From the NCBI RefSeq assembly GCF_000612805.1, contig NZ_HG964406.1, positions 248,001-312,000 on the forward strand: a stretch of 64,000 nucleotides of DNA, written 5' to 3'. Source of the stretch: Bacillus ndiopicus. Its GTDB lineage: Bacteria; Bacillota; Bacilli; Bacillales_A; Planococcaceae. The position numbers were made by a program, and so were the translations under genes. The stretch's first letter is position 1, and every line of letters begins with the position of its first letter. Shown here piece by piece: positions 48,201 through 58,043 of the stretch. The notes under the pieces are model-generated. The model was not told where the DNA came from and made no database searches. It saw only the letters and a list, made by a program, of their open reading frames with translations.

Positions 48201-50180
48201 TTAAATATACTTCTCAAACCAACCAACAATTTGCTCAAGGCGTTGGATACGTAGGTTTGGTGTTCCTGTGCGTGATAAATTGTGATCGCAATCAGGGAAA
48301 CGCACGAAGCCTACTTCTTTGCCCATTGATTTTAACGTAATGTAGAATTGCTCTGCCTGCTCGATCGGGCAGCGGAAGTCCTTTTCACTGTGTAAAATTA
48401 ATAACGGTGTTTCTACATTTTTCGCATATTTTAATGGAGAATGATTCCATAGCTTTTCTACGTCCGTCATATCGCCACCAATTTGCCAATCTGTGAAGTA
48501 GTAGCCAATATCTGATACACCAAAGAAGCTGATCCAGTTTGAAATCGAACGCTGTGTTACTGCGGCTTTAAAGCGATTTGTATGCCCTACCGCCCAGTTT
48601 GTCATAAAGCCACCGTAGCTACCACCTGTTAAGCCTAAGCGCTCCGCATCAATCCAGTCATAATTTGCTAATGCATAGTCTGTTCCTAGCATAATATCCT
48701 CAAAGTCGCCACCGCCGTAATCACCACGAACAGCATCTACAAATGCTTGGCTATAGCCATGGCTTCCACGTGGGTTCACATATAGTACACCATAGCCTTG
48801 TGCCGCTAGTAGCTGCATTTCATGGAAGAATGTATTCGCATATAATGTATGAGGTCCACCATGAACTTCTACAATTAGTGGATACTTTTCGCCTTCAACA
48901 TAGTTCGCAGGCTTCATAATCCAGCCATGTACATCCCAATCCTTAGCGCCTTTATAAACAATTGGCTCTGCTGCTGATAGTGTTATTTCTGCAAGGAAAG
49001 CATCATTGAAATGCGTTAACTGCTTGCGCTCACCTGTTGTAATATTATGCTTAAATAATTCACCAGGGAATGTCGGATTGGATACAGCAATTATTGCTTC
49101 ATTACCGCTTTTCGCTACCGCATAGCCGTAAACATGCTCCATTTCAGGTGTTGCAGGATAAAGCTCCCCTTCTAATGTCGCGTAGTATAAACGAATATCG
49201 CCCATTATTGATACTTGGAAATAAAGTGCATTTGTTTCTGTCCATACAACTGCTGGAGCTGCCGCGCCTTGCTGTAAATCTGCAACCGCATAATCACCAA
49301 CAGGTGCATCTAAACCTTCCGTTAAAGCAATTGTTTGTGCTGTTTCTGTATCATATACATACACTTTGGAATGCGTAGCATTTTTAAATGTTGCATCGCC
49401 ACCTACATACGCAATATAGCGGTCATCAAACGAATAAGTCGCACCGCCATAGTAGCCGTCCTGATTTACTAAAACTGTTTCTTCCTTTGTCGCAATATCA
49501 ACTATGTATAATGGTTGACGGAATTCGAAATCTTGATTTTCTGAGCGATTCACACCGATTACAAGCTTTTTCCCATTATGAGAAACACCGCTTAATGAAT
49601 AATCATGATTACCTTCAGTAAATTGTGTAATTGTGCCATCTAGCGTTACTTCAGCAATATGTGTACTCATTCCTTGCTTGCGTAAACCATTGCCACCTAC
49701 ACCGTCCATTTTATGCTTCATTCTATCAACAATATAAGCTTCTGGTAGCTTTTTATCTTCTTTTTCAACTGCATCGGTAAATGCTGTACCATTTTTTAAG
49801 CTTGCTGTTACCCATAGCTTTTCACCGCATGGGCTCCAAAGGTAAGAGCTAACTCCATAAGGGAAATCAGCTACTTTTTTAGCCTCTCCACCGTTGCGAT
49901 TTAAAATATAAAGTTGATTTTTTTCTTCACGACTAGATAAAAAGGCTACTTGCTTACCATCTGGTGACCATTTTGGACTGCTGACGCGCTCCTTACCAAA
50001 TGTCCATTGTGTTACTTCTTCACTAGCAAGCTCTACATGGAAAAGGTGCGCATAGTATTTATTATCTTCTTTATCAATCAATGTGCGTACAAACACAGCC
50101 TCCTGTTCATTTGGTGCTAACACTGGGGCTGTTACAGATTGCAATGCGTATAAATGCTCTTTTGTTAAAAATTCTGTCAT
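48201..50180 (-). CDS. S9-family acylaminoacyl/oligopeptidase
   Basis: A 659-residue prolyl-oligopeptidase-family serine peptidase. The N-terminal beta-propeller (~1-390) includes WSPDGKQVAFLSSR and similar TolB-like repeats. The C-terminal alpha/beta hydrolase domain (~400-659) has VEVHGGPHTLY, the nucleophile in GLTGGSYGGFMTNW, the acid in LHSEKDFRCPIEQAEQF and the His in DCDHNLSRTGTP. No signal peptide, so cytoplasmic; it likely trims short peptides. It resembles Bacillus YuxL. The repeat array D lies immediately upstream. Confidence 0.93.
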   Translation of the reverse strand: MTEFLTKEHLYALQSVTAPVLAPNEQEAVFVRTLIDKEDNKYYAHLFHVELASEEVTQWTFGKERVSSPKWSPDGKQVAFLSSREEKNQLYILNRNGGEAKKVADFPYGVSSYLWSPCGEKLWVTASLKNGTAFTDAVEKEDKKLPEAYIVDRMKHKMDGVGGNGLRKQGMSTHIAEVTLDGTITQFTEGNHDYSLSGVSHNGKKLVIGVNRSENQDFEFRQPLYIVDIATKEETVLVNQDGYYGGATYSFDDRYIAYVGGDATFKNATHSKVYVYDTETAQTIALTEGLDAPVGDYAVADLQQGAAAPAVVWTETNALYFQVSIMGDIRLYYATLEGELYPATPEMEHVYGYAVAKSGNEAIIAVSNPTFPGELFKHNITTGERKQLTHFNDAFLAEITLSAAEPIVYKGAKDWDVHGWIMKPANYVEGEKYPLIVEVHGGPHTLYANTFFHEMQLLAAQGYGVLYVNPRGSHGYSQAFVDAVRGDYGGGDFEDIMLGTDYALANYDWIDAERLGLTGGSYGGFMTNWAVGHTNRFKAAVTQRSISNWISFFGVSDIGYYFTDWQIGGDMTDVEKLWNHSPLKYAKNVETPLLILHSEKDFRCPIEQAEQFYITLKSMGKEVGFVRFPDCDHNLSRTGTPNLRIQRLEQIVGWFEKYI

Positions 50181-50370
50181 TTAATATTCCTGCTTTCTTG
50201 TTGTTATTTCGACCTTCGTAATATTAAGTTTACCACGATACAAATATGTGTCAATATTCTAATAATTATTACTAAAGACTTTTTTTCGGTATCATCACAT
50301 TTAATCGCATCGATAACAGAGAATAATGCAGAATTCGAGTTATTGTATCTATAGACTAATTTGAAAATAT

Positions 50371-50584
50371 ATCAGTGGCTTCTTTGATTTATCGGCGACT
50401 TTTTGAATATATCAGCGGCTTTCTTTGATTTATCAGCGAAATTTAAAATATATCAGCGACTTTCTTTGATTTATCAGCGAAATTTAAAATATATCAGTGA
50501 CTTTCTTTGATTTATCAGCGAAATTTAAAATATATCAGCGACTTTCTTTGATTTATCAGCGAAATTTAAAATATATCAGCGGCT
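50371..50584 (+). repeat. 20/21-bp tandem repeats, array D (11 units)
   Basis: The core TATCAGCG (variants TATCAGTG, TATCGGCG) starts at 50371, 50391, 50411, 50432, 50452, 50473, 50493, 50514, 50534, 50555 and 50575. Spacing is 20 or 21, alternating strictly in the last nine intervals. Alternate units carry ACTTTCTTTGATT and AAATTTAAAATA, so the true unit is 41 bp. It fills most of the gap between the S9 peptidase start and the acyl-CoA synthetase terminator. Confidence 0.93.
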
Positions 50585-50608
50585 GCCCCCAATTTAACAG
50601 AAAAAAAG

Positions 50609-50641
50609 CTGTCGGGAAAGTTATTGCTTTTTCCGACAGCC
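50609..50641 (-). terminator. Terminator after the acyl-CoA synthetase gene
   Basis: GCTGTCGGGAAA pairs with TTTTCCGACAGC; on the minus strand the stem is followed by seven T. Confidence 0.88.
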
Positions 50642-50672
50642 TAAACTTCATATTTGCTAAAACAGGTGTTGA

Positions 50673-52223
50673 TTATTTCACTGCCTGTTCTTTTAATGAA
50701 CGACGTAAAATTTTTCCAGTTGTATTTTTCGGAAGCTCATCGATAATTTCGATGACTTTTGGTACTTTATATTTTGCAATATGCTCGGCACAATATTGCT
50801 TTAGCTCCTCAATCGTTGTGCTTTGCTCTTTTAGCACAACATACGCACATACCGCTTCGCCGAAATCGGGATCTGGCAAGCCAATGACAGCGGCCTCCAC
50901 AATATTCGGATGTGCATAAAGCACTTCCTCAACTTCACGTGGATAGACATTGTAGCCACCTACAATAATCATATCTTTTTTGCGATCAACGATGTAGAAA
51001 TAATCTTCCTTATCTTTTCTCGCTAAATCGCCTGTATAAAGCCAGCCGTCCTGAATTGCCGCTGCTGTGTCCTCAGGCATTTTATAATAGCCCTTCATAA
51101 CGTTTGGTCCGCGCACGATTAATTCTCCAACTTCACCAACAGGGACTTCATTCCCTTCAGGATCAACAACTTTATTTTCAACATTAACAATCGACTGACC
51201 AATTGAACCCGGCTTGCGCTCTTTATCTAATGGATTAAAGCACGTTACTGGCGAGGCCTCTGATAATCCGTAGCCTTCTGAAATGCGAACATTAAACTTC
51301 TGTTCGAAATTATGCAATAGCGATACAGGTAAAGAGGCACCACCTGATACTGCTAAGCGCAATGTTTTAAATGCCGCCACATCCCCTTCAGCAAATTGGT
51401 AAAGGAAATTATACATTGTTGGCACACCTGCAAAGACTGTTGCCTCTTGTGCTTTGGCAAGCTCAAAAATTTCGGCTGGGCTAAAGCGTGGTGCTAATAA
51501 AATTGTAGCACCTTGTACTAAAGGCGCGTTAACTACAACCGTTAATGCGAAAACATGAAATACTGGCAATGTCGCAATAAATTTGTCTTTATCAGTTACT
51601 TTCAAATATGTACCTACATCACGTGCATTTGAATATAGGTTACCATGTGTTAAAATAGCCCCTTTTGGATAGCCTGTTGTACCCGATGTATATAAAATAA
51701 CTGCATTATCATCTGTTTCTAATGCTACTGGTTGTGCTGTGCCTTCTGTTGTTCTTAATAAAGCTGTAAAAAGAACTGTTTTTGCTTTTGCATTATCACT
51801 TAATGCAGCAACTTTCTCCCCTGTGTCTGCTGCTGTTTCGCAAATAATATACTTTTCTACGTTCATAAATACTTGTACACCTTTGTCTACAAGCGGTAAC
51901 AACATATCAAGTGCCACAACTATTTTGACATCACCGTTTTGAATAATGTATGAAATTTCATCTGGTGTATAAATTGGATTAATCGGAATTACTGTTGCAC
52001 CGATACGCATCGCACTATAAAGAGAAATTAAAAAATGAGGCGTGTTCCCCAATAATAACGCCACATGATCTCCCTTTTGTACCCCCATATCTTGCAAAGC
52101 TTTTGCAAAACGACCTACTGTTTGCTCAAACTCGCTATAGCTTGTATTCTTCCCCATAAAATGATAAGCCGTTTTTTCTGGTTGTTCGAGAGCTTGCTGT
52201 CTTACCTTTTCAACTAAATTCAA
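50673..52223 (-). CDS. lcfB: Long-chain acyl-CoA synthetase (LcfB/YhfL-like)
   Basis: A 516-residue AMP-forming ligase that activates fatty acids with ATP and CoA. Signatures include the P-loop LYTSGTTGYPKGAIL, GYGLSEASPVTCFNP, the Asp in GWLYTGDLARKDKEDYFYIVDR (two parts) and the final Lys in PKNTTGKILRR. The TTG at 52223 (MNLVEKVRQQA) is chosen: it aligns with the usual start and has GGGG nine bases upstream, whereas in-frame ATGs overlap that site. In Bacillus the homologue is encoded near lplJ and yhfH, as here. Confidence 0.94.
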   Translation of the reverse strand: MNLVEKVRQQALEQPEKTAYHFMGKNTSYSEFEQTVGRFAKALQDMGVQKGDHVALLLGNTPHFLISLYSAMRIGATVIPINPIYTPDEISYIIQNGDVKIVVALDMLLPLVDKGVQVFMNVEKYIICETAADTGEKVAALSDNAKAKTVLFTALLRTTEGTAQPVALETDDNAVILYTSGTTGYPKGAILTHGNLYSNARDVGTYLKVTDKDKFIATLPVFHVFALTVVVNAPLVQGATILLAPRFSPAEIFELAKAQEATVFAGVPTMYNFLYQFAEGDVAAFKTLRLAVSGGASLPVSLLHNFEQKFNVRISEGYGLSEASPVTCFNPLDKERKPGSIGQSIVNVENKVVDPEGNEVPVGEVGELIVRGPNVMKGYYKMPEDTAAAIQDGWLYTGDLARKDKEDYFYIVDRKKDMIIVGGYNVYPREVEEVLYAHPNIVEAAVIGLPDPDFGEAVCAYVVLKEQSTTIEELKQYCAEHIAKYKVPKVIEIIDELPKNTTGKILRRSLKEQAVK

Positions 52224-52414
52224 TACACCCATCCCCTTTATCAATTGTGTGCATAGTTAATGCTTTTAGACGAAATTCTTCCTATTTCAGCTAATACCCC
52301 TCTGCTGAATCTGAAAAATGAATTATCATTCATTTTATATTATTTTAAAATAAAAATTTCGATATTACAATAGTTTTCAAGCGATTGTGCAAAAATTCTG
52401 TCGATAATACCATT

Positions 52415-54346
52415 TTATGATCGTACATGTGCAATATAGCGCCATCTAATCAAATAAAAATAAATGACTTGAATCATAACTATAAAGGTGAATGCCAGGA
52501 CAATCTCTTTCCCAAGCGATACATTCATTACATTTTTTAAAATAGCTTGTAATACTAAAAAAGCGAATATACTATGCACAAGTGCTAGCCCCCAAGGTAA
52601 GAAAAATTGTGGAAATAAATAGCGTGTAATTAGGTTTTTTTGCTCGCTATCTGTTAGCCCCATGCGCTTTAATACGTCAAACTGTTTCTTTTCTCGCTCT
52701 AAGCTCGTATATAGCTTGAAGTAAATGAAACTCCCTGCTGCCAGTAAGAATACCGCAACAACTAACAAGCCAACTAAAGTAAACAATGAATAGGCAGCTA
52801 GTATATAAGAATAATTTAACCCCGCATTTTCAAAGTAAAATGGCAGTGTATAAGAATCCTTTAAATACGCCTCAGCAACAGCATAATGTAGCTCTAAACC
52901 AATATTGGCGGCTTCTGCCCAATTGGCTATATCAAATGCATACAAATGATAGCTTGGCATAACAATATCTGCGAGCTCAAACGGTTTAGTAATTCTTTCA
53001 AAATCCTCATCGCTTACGATAATGGCATTGCGACTAATAATCGCATCAGGGAAAATAAGCTTTGGATAAACGCTATTTATAACAAGATCAACATTATTTT
53101 CTTTTAATGTTGTTCGCACAGTTGTATTTTCAAGCTCTTTTATCGAATCATCTGAATAAGCGATGAACATTGCTTCTCCTTGCTCAAGACGTACCATCGA
53201 ATAACCATATGAGAAGAGTAACTGATTAATATCCGTTGCACTAAATACTTCGACAGAGTTGGAAGTATGTGTAGATGTTTGCCTCTTCACAACAAAACGC
53301 GTTAAATTATACGATAATCCAGCTTCCTCCAGCTCATAAATCAATGAAGAAATATGTGCAACTTCATACGGATTATCTACATTTCCTTTATAAATAATGC
53401 CTAAAGGATTTAGCTTATCGTATTGAGATGTATAAGATGATAAAGCAGATAACACACCTACACATAAAAAGGCTAGTGTTGAAACAAGAGTTACAACGAC
53501 AAACATCTTTCGATTGCTATACATAATATGCCCTTGCTCAGCAAGTGATAGCATTCGTGTTTTTCTCCAATATACCTTCTTGCGTTTCTTTATTCGTTCA
53601 ATAAAAGCTAATATCGTATCAGTAAATAAAAAATACGTACCGATTGTGGAGATGATCGGGATGATTAATAGCAAAATTGGCAATGTCATAAAAGTTGTAA
53701 TAATCGCTAATATATAGCCAAAACCAATTAAAAATATACCTAAAAATGCGCGAATTTTTGAATATCCACTTGATACATTAATATATTGTTGACCTTTTAA
53801 TAAATCAATAAGCTTTGCCTCACGCGTCATTAACACACTTATAAAAGAAATAACGACAAAGGCGCTAATAAACACCGTTAACGTTAAAACAAATGGCTCC
53901 CACGAAAAATACAGTGGTAGCTCATCTAAATATAAAATTTCACGAACAATCATAAAGAAAAACTTTGAAAAGGCATAGCCAAATGCGATACCAAATATGC
54001 TAGAAATAGTGCCAATTAACATTGTTTCTAAAAAAACAAGCTTGCTTAATTGCTTTTTTTCCATACCGAGATGTAGCAAAATTGCAAACTCTTTAGAACG
54101 TGCCTCTAAAAAAGCCTTCATCGAATAGAAAATAAAAAACCAAGAAAAAAGCATCAAAATAACTTCTGCAACAAGCATTCCAAGTAATGAAACATTCCCT
54201 AAAAAGCCCTTTTCACTTGCTGGATGAAACATTAGCATCGAGTAAATGAAAAAAACAAAAACGGAGAAAAAACTAGCCATAAAAAAGGCTGCATATACGC
54301 GAAAATTGCGAAAAACGTTACGGTAAGCGAATTGTTGAAAGGTCAC
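52415..54346 (-). CDS. BceB-type ABC transporter permease
   Basis: A 643-residue permease with ten membrane helices: a first helix near 18-38, groups of three around 55-170 and 205-250, a helix near 285-305, a large extracellular domain (~310-510) and the final three helices (~520-640). FtsX-like motifs are present. This layout, with a ~200-residue loop between helices 7 and 8, defines the Bce family, which senses and frees cell-wall targets from peptide antibiotics such as bacitracin. GTG start, 29 bases inside the ATPase gene, with GGGGGG upstream. Last gene of RR-HK-ATPase-permease. Confidence 0.92.
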   Translation of the reverse strand: MTFQQFAYRNVFRNFRVYAAFFMASFFSVFVFFIYSMLMFHPASEKGFLGNVSLLGMLVAEVILMLFSWFFIFYSMKAFLEARSKEFAILLHLGMEKKQLSKLVFLETMLIGTISSIFGIAFGYAFSKFFFMIVREILYLDELPLYFSWEPFVLTLTVFISAFVVISFISVLMTREAKLIDLLKGQQYINVSSGYSKIRAFLGIFLIGFGYILAIITTFMTLPILLLIIPIISTIGTYFLFTDTILAFIERIKKRKKVYWRKTRMLSLAEQGHIMYSNRKMFVVVTLVSTLAFLCVGVLSALSSYTSQYDKLNPLGIIYKGNVDNPYEVAHISSLIYELEEAGLSYNLTRFVVKRQTSTHTSNSVEVFSATDINQLLFSYGYSMVRLEQGEAMFIAYSDDSIKELENTTVRTTLKENNVDLVINSVYPKLIFPDAIISRNAIIVSDEDFERITKPFELADIVMPSYHLYAFDIANWAEAANIGLELHYAVAEAYLKDSYTLPFYFENAGLNYSYILAAYSLFTLVGLLVVAVFLLAAGSFIYFKLYTSLEREKKQFDVLKRMGLTDSEQKNLITRYLFPQFFLPWGLALVHSIFAFLVLQAILKNVMNVSLGKEIVLAFTFIVMIQVIYFYLIRWRYIAHVRS

Positions 54347-55091
54347 CCACTTGCCCCCCTAATAAACTTAAAACATTTAAAATGCGCTGGAAAAATGTTT
54401 GGCGACGGTCATCTGAATAAATTTCATTAAAAAACTCGCCATCTTTAATAAATAGCACACGGTCACAATAGCTTGCGGCAATTGGGTCATGCGTTACCAT
54501 CACGATTGTTGCCTGGCGCTCCTTATTAATTTTACTTAATAACTCCAGCACCTCTCTTGATGCATGTGAATCAAGGTTTCCAGTAGGCTCATCAGCTAAT
54601 ATGATGGAAGGCTGATGAATCAATGCTCTAGCAATTGCTGTACGCTGTGCCTGTCCACCTGAAATTTCATTCGGACGCTTTTCTAAAATTGATTCGATGC
54701 CTAGTTGCTCAGCTAAAACAGCTAGCCGTTTTTCCATTACTTGCAAAGGCTGATTATCTAGCGTTAATGGTAAAACGATATTTTCCTCCACTGTTAGCAT
54801 AGGCAATAAATTAAAGTCTTGGAAAACGAAACCGAGCTGACGACGACGAAAATAAGCAAGCTCCGTTTTATTCAAATTTTGAGGCTTTATTTTTTCTAAA
54901 ATAATTTCCCCTGATGTCGGATGGTCAATTGTCGAAATAATATTTAATAATGTTGTTTTTCCGCTACCAGATGGTCCCATAATCGCTAAAAACTCACCTT
55001 TTTCCACTTCAAAGCTTAGCTGATTGAGCGCGCGATGTGTTACTTTTCCTTCATATACTTTTGTTACCTCATTAATTTGTAAAATCGCCAC
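54318..55091 (-). CDS. BceA-type ABC transporter ATPase
   Basis: A 257-residue ATPase of the lipoprotein/MacB/Bce class. Walker A GPSGSGKTTLL, Q-loop FVFQDFNLLPML, signature ISGGQAQRTAIARAL, Walker B IILADEPTGNLDSHA and switch VTHDPIAASY are all intact. The GTG at 55091 is the start, following GGGGG and coinciding with the homologous N-terminus (MAILQINEVTKVYEG); longer frames lie inside the kinase gene. It partners the downstream permease. Confidence 0.95.
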   Translation of the reverse strand: MAILQINEVTKVYEGKVTHRALNQLSFEVEKGEFLAIMGPSGSGKTTLLNIISTIDHPTSGEIILEKIKPQNLNKTELAYFRRRQLGFVFQDFNLLPMLTVEENIVLPLTLDNQPLQVMEKRLAVLAEQLGIESILEKRPNEISGGQAQRTAIARALIHQPSIILADEPTGNLDSHASREVLELLSKINKERQATIVMVTHDPIAASYCDRVLFIKDGEFFNEIYSDDRRQTFFQRILNVLSLLGGQVGDLSTIRLP

Positions 55092-55093
55092 AA

Positions 55094-56092
55094 TTATCCC
55101 CCATTCCGCTCGCTTGAAAATGTGATACGCACTGTTGTACCAACACCAACTTCCGATGTAATCATAAGCTGATGCCCTAATTTTTCGCATATTTCATTTG
55201 CTAAATATAGCCCCATTCCAGTTGATTCACCTGTTTTACGTCCATTTTCTCCTGTGAAGAAAGCTTTTGTTACCCGTGATAAATCTGATTTAGGTATACC
55301 TATTCCCTCATCTCTAATCGTTAAGGCAATGCTTCCTTCTTGCTGCTGTGCACATATTGTAATTTTTTTATTTGGCTCAAACGTGTACTTCACAGCATTG
55401 GTAATAAATTGTCCTAGTGCAAATTGCAGAGACTTTGAATCACTTGCAACAACTAACTCATCATCTATATGGACTTCTGGAAAAACACGATTCGTAATAA
55501 ATAAGCGCTTATGCTCATTTACCACAGTTGTAACAATCGCCCTTAATGATACTTGTTCAACTTGCATATCATCCTCAAAGCTATCAAGGCGCGCGCTCAT
55601 CAGCACCATATCCAACCCTCGCTTCAGGCGCTCAACTTCCTCCTGCACGCTTTTTTTATCTAACGGGGCATCTTCTTGTAGCAATAATTCCAAAACTGCA
55701 ATTGGCGTTTTCATTTGATGAATCCATTGATTCATAAATTTATATTGGCGTGTTTGTTTAGCGTACAAGGTTTGCACCTCGTTTTGATAAACATAATAAA
55801 GCTGCTGCATATATTTTTCCGTTTGCATATATTCCATTGTTTTTGCATTTTTTTGTAACGCTTCTTCCATTGTGATTGGCAACTGCATAATTTTGCTTAA
55901 ATAACGACGGCGTAACATATAGCGTACAGCTAAAAATGAAATTATCAATATCGTACTAATCACAATGCTATAAAGTGCTGTTTCAAAATTGCGAAAGCCA
56001 TCTAGCCAATAAAGAAGTAACACAAATAATACGAGCAACAACTGAAAAATAATATAAGAAATATGTTCCTGTAAAAAAAGCTTTAGCCCCAT
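55094..56092 (-). CDS. BceS-type intramembrane-sensing histidine kinase
   Basis: A 332-residue kinase with two closely spaced membrane helices (~12-30 and ~36-56) and hardly any extracellular loop, the hallmark of Bce-type kinases that are driven by their transporter. HisKA-like box with the phosphorylated His in WIHQMKTPIAVLE, N box with FITNAVKY, G1 DEGIGIPKSDL and G2 GMGLYLANEICEKLG. The ATG overlaps the regulator stop (TAATG). Stimulus perception probably requires the neighbouring permease. Confidence 0.93.
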   Translation of the reverse strand: MGLKLFLQEHISYIIFQLLLVLFVLLLYWLDGFRNFETALYSIVISTILIISFLAVRYMLRRRYLSKIMQLPITMEEALQKNAKTMEYMQTEKYMQQLYYVYQNEVQTLYAKQTRQYKFMNQWIHQMKTPIAVLELLLQEDAPLDKKSVQEEVERLKRGLDMVLMSARLDSFEDDMQVEQVSLRAIVTTVVNEHKRLFITNRVFPEVHIDDELVVASDSKSLQFALGQFITNAVKYTFEPNKKITICAQQQEGSIALTIRDEGIGIPKSDLSRVTKAFFTGENGRKTGESTGMGLYLANEICEKLGHQLMITSEVGVGTTVRITFSSERNGG

Positions 56093-56796
56093 TACACTTC
56101 CTCCGCGCTAAGCATAAAGCGATAACCCGCACCACGAACTGTTTCAATAACTGATTTCACATGATAATCAGATAGCTTTTTACGAACACGGGTCATATTA
56201 ACATTAAGTGTATTTTCATCAACAAATGCTTGATCATCCCATAATTGCTCTAGTAATGCATCCCGTGATACAACCTTTGGTGCTTGCCCAAGGAGTAAAT
56301 CTAAAATGATACATTCTTTTTTTTGTAAAGGGATAACAATATCTTTAACATGCAGCTCCATGCTTTCTAAGTATAAAGTTAGTGCGCCTTGCCTTACTGT
56401 GCGCTCCTCCTGCCTTGCAGCGTACTCCCCGTATGTACGACGTAAATGACTGCGAATTTTTGCCAACACAATTTCATAATTGAATGGCTTCGTAATAAAA
56501 TCATCCCCGCCATTTTCAAGCGCAAAAATTTGATCCATTTCCCCAGAGCGCGCTGAAATAAATAGAATCGGACATGTTGTATGCTGTCTTAGCTGACGAC
56601 ACCAATAGTAGCCATCATAGGCAGGTAAATTTATATCAAGCAGCACCATATGAGGTGCAAAAGCTAAAAATTCATCAAGTAACGCATCAAAATCTTGTAC
56701 TGTCGCTACTTCATATTGATATTTACGCAACGTTTCAGCAAGCAAGGAAGCTATTTTTTTATCATCTTCCACAATAAAAATTCGATGCTTTTCCAT
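56092..56796 (-). CDS. BceR-type response regulator
   Basis: A 234-residue OmpR-family regulator. Receiver domain with VEDDKKIASLL, the phospho-acceptor Asp in MVLLDINLPAYDGYYW and the Lys in FITKPFNYEIVLAKI. The winged helix (~135-230) ends ENTLNVNMTRVRKKL and TVRGAGYRFM. GGAGG lies before the ATG. First gene of the operon; it should activate transcription of the ABC genes when cell-wall antibiotics are met. I could not pick out the inverted-repeat operator with confidence. Confidence 0.93.
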   Translation of the reverse strand: MEKHRIFIVEDDKKIASLLAETLRKYQYEVATVQDFDALLDEFLAFAPHMVLLDINLPAYDGYYWCRQLRQHTTCPILFISARSGEMDQIFALENGGDDFITKPFNYEIVLAKIRSHLRRTYGEYAARQEERTVRQGALTLYLESMELHVKDIVIPLQKKECIILDLLLGQAPKVVSRDALLEQLWDDQAFVDENTLNVNMTRVRKKLSDYHVKSVIETVRGAGYRFMLSAEEV

Positions 56797-56921
56797 TTGT
56801 AAACCTCCTTCAATGTGCTATACGCACAATTTACATAGACGATTTGGTAACCGAGAAGTTTCTAAACTCCCCCTCTTTAAGCTTACATGATTTCATGCTA
56901 AAAATAAAAGTATTGAAAAAA

Positions 56922-56962
56922 GTTGTCCGACAAGCGGCGCATCAGCCTACTTTTCGGACAAC
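56922..56962 (-). terminator. Terminator after lplJ, hairpin family member 2
   Basis: GTTGTCCG...CGGACAAC outer stem, inner CAAGCGGCGC...GCC.ACTTTT. The outer arms are the same as at 39360, although the genes are unrelated. On the minus strand T-rich sequence follows. Confidence 0.75.
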
Positions 56963-56977
56963 CCACACAGCCTACTT

Positions 56978-57970
56978 TTAATAAATTAGCTGTAAAAAAT
57001 CTTCGTTTGTAATACCACCAAAGTATTTGGCGATATCGATTTCTTTTAACGCTTCGGCAATTGCTGCGCGGTCATATTTACAGTCAATTAAAAGCTGCTC
57101 TATCTCCGCCACATCGCCAACACCAAAGAAATCCCCGTAGATTTTTATTTCTTCAATAGTGCCACGATTCACCTCTAAGCGAATATCAATTCCACCTGAT
57201 GGGAAGCGATGTGTTTTTTGAATATTAAAGCGTGGCGATTTGCCATAGTTCCATTCCCATTTTTGATAGCGTTCTGCCGATAGCTCGTGAATTTTAGCCC
57301 AATCCTCATCTGTTAATTCATAGTAGCGAATATTTTCTTCGCCATCGAAAATAGATTTTAAAATGTCCATACGGAATTGTTCAACAGATATTTTTTCTGT
57401 TAAAAACTCAGAAATATTAGCAACGCGCGAGCGCACCGATTTAATCCCTTTTGATTCGATTTTATCCTTCTTCACCTTTAATGCTGATACAACTTGATCA
57501 ATATCTGTATCGAACATTAGTGTACCATGGCTAAACATACGGCCGCGTGTTGCATATTGCGCATTACCTGATACTTTACGGCCTTCCGCCAAAATATCAT
57601 TGCGTCCAGATAATTCTGCGTTTACTCCTAATTTAGCCAAGGCATCTACTACAGGCTGCGTGAATTTTTTATAATTGTGGAAGCTATTGCCGTCATCCTT
57701 TGTTAGGAAGCTGAAGTTCAAGTTTCCTAAATCATGATAAACAGCGCCACCGCCAGATAAGCGGCGCACAACAATAATCCCATTATCCTCTACATAGTCT
57801 GTATTAATTTCTTCAATTGTATTTTGGTTTTTGCCAATAATAATGGATGGCTGGTTGATATAGAACAGCAAAAAATCATCCTGCTCAATATCCATATTGC
57901 GCAATATGTACTCCTCAATCGCTAAGTTAATACGTGGGTCTGTAATGCCTTTATTATCAATAAAATACAT
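56978..57970 (-). CDS. lplJ: Lipoate-protein ligase
   Basis: A 330-residue ligase that attaches free lipoate to dehydrogenase E2 and GcvH proteins. Catalytic-domain motifs: INLAIEEYILRN, the RRLSGGGAVYHDLGNLNFSF segment that binds lipoyl-AMP, GRNDILAEGRKVSGNAQ with the conserved Lys, and HGTLMFDTD. A C-terminal accessory domain (~250-330) contains GGIDIRLEVNRG. The start at 57970 has AAAGGGAG seven bases upstream; an in-frame ATG at 57991 does not. Divergent from yhfH across a palindromic promoter region, as in Bacillus. Confidence 0.95.
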   Translation of the reverse strand: MYFIDNKGITDPRINLAIEEYILRNMDIEQDDFLLFYINQPSIIIGKNQNTIEEINTDYVEDNGIIVVRRLSGGGAVYHDLGNLNFSFLTKDDGNSFHNYKKFTQPVVDALAKLGVNAELSGRNDILAEGRKVSGNAQYATRGRMFSHGTLMFDTDIDQVVSALKVKKDKIESKGIKSVRSRVANISEFLTEKISVEQFRMDILKSIFDGEENIRYYELTDEDWAKIHELSAERYQKWEWNYGKSPRFNIQKTHRFPSGGIDIRLEVNRGTIEEIKIYGDFFGVGDVAEIEQLLIDCKYDRAAIAEALKEIDIAKYFGGITNEDFLQLIY

Positions 57971-58043
57971 GCTGTATCTCCCTTTCATCAAGTACTCATA
58001 TTTATTTTAACTTAAACTGGGCGTTTTGTGTTGACGAATGCAT

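Noticed and set aside
50497..50919. A 140-codon open frame across array D and the 3' part of the acyl-CoA synthetase
   Set aside because: It runs through tandem repeats and a terminator and is antisense to a well-supported gene; no ribosome site.
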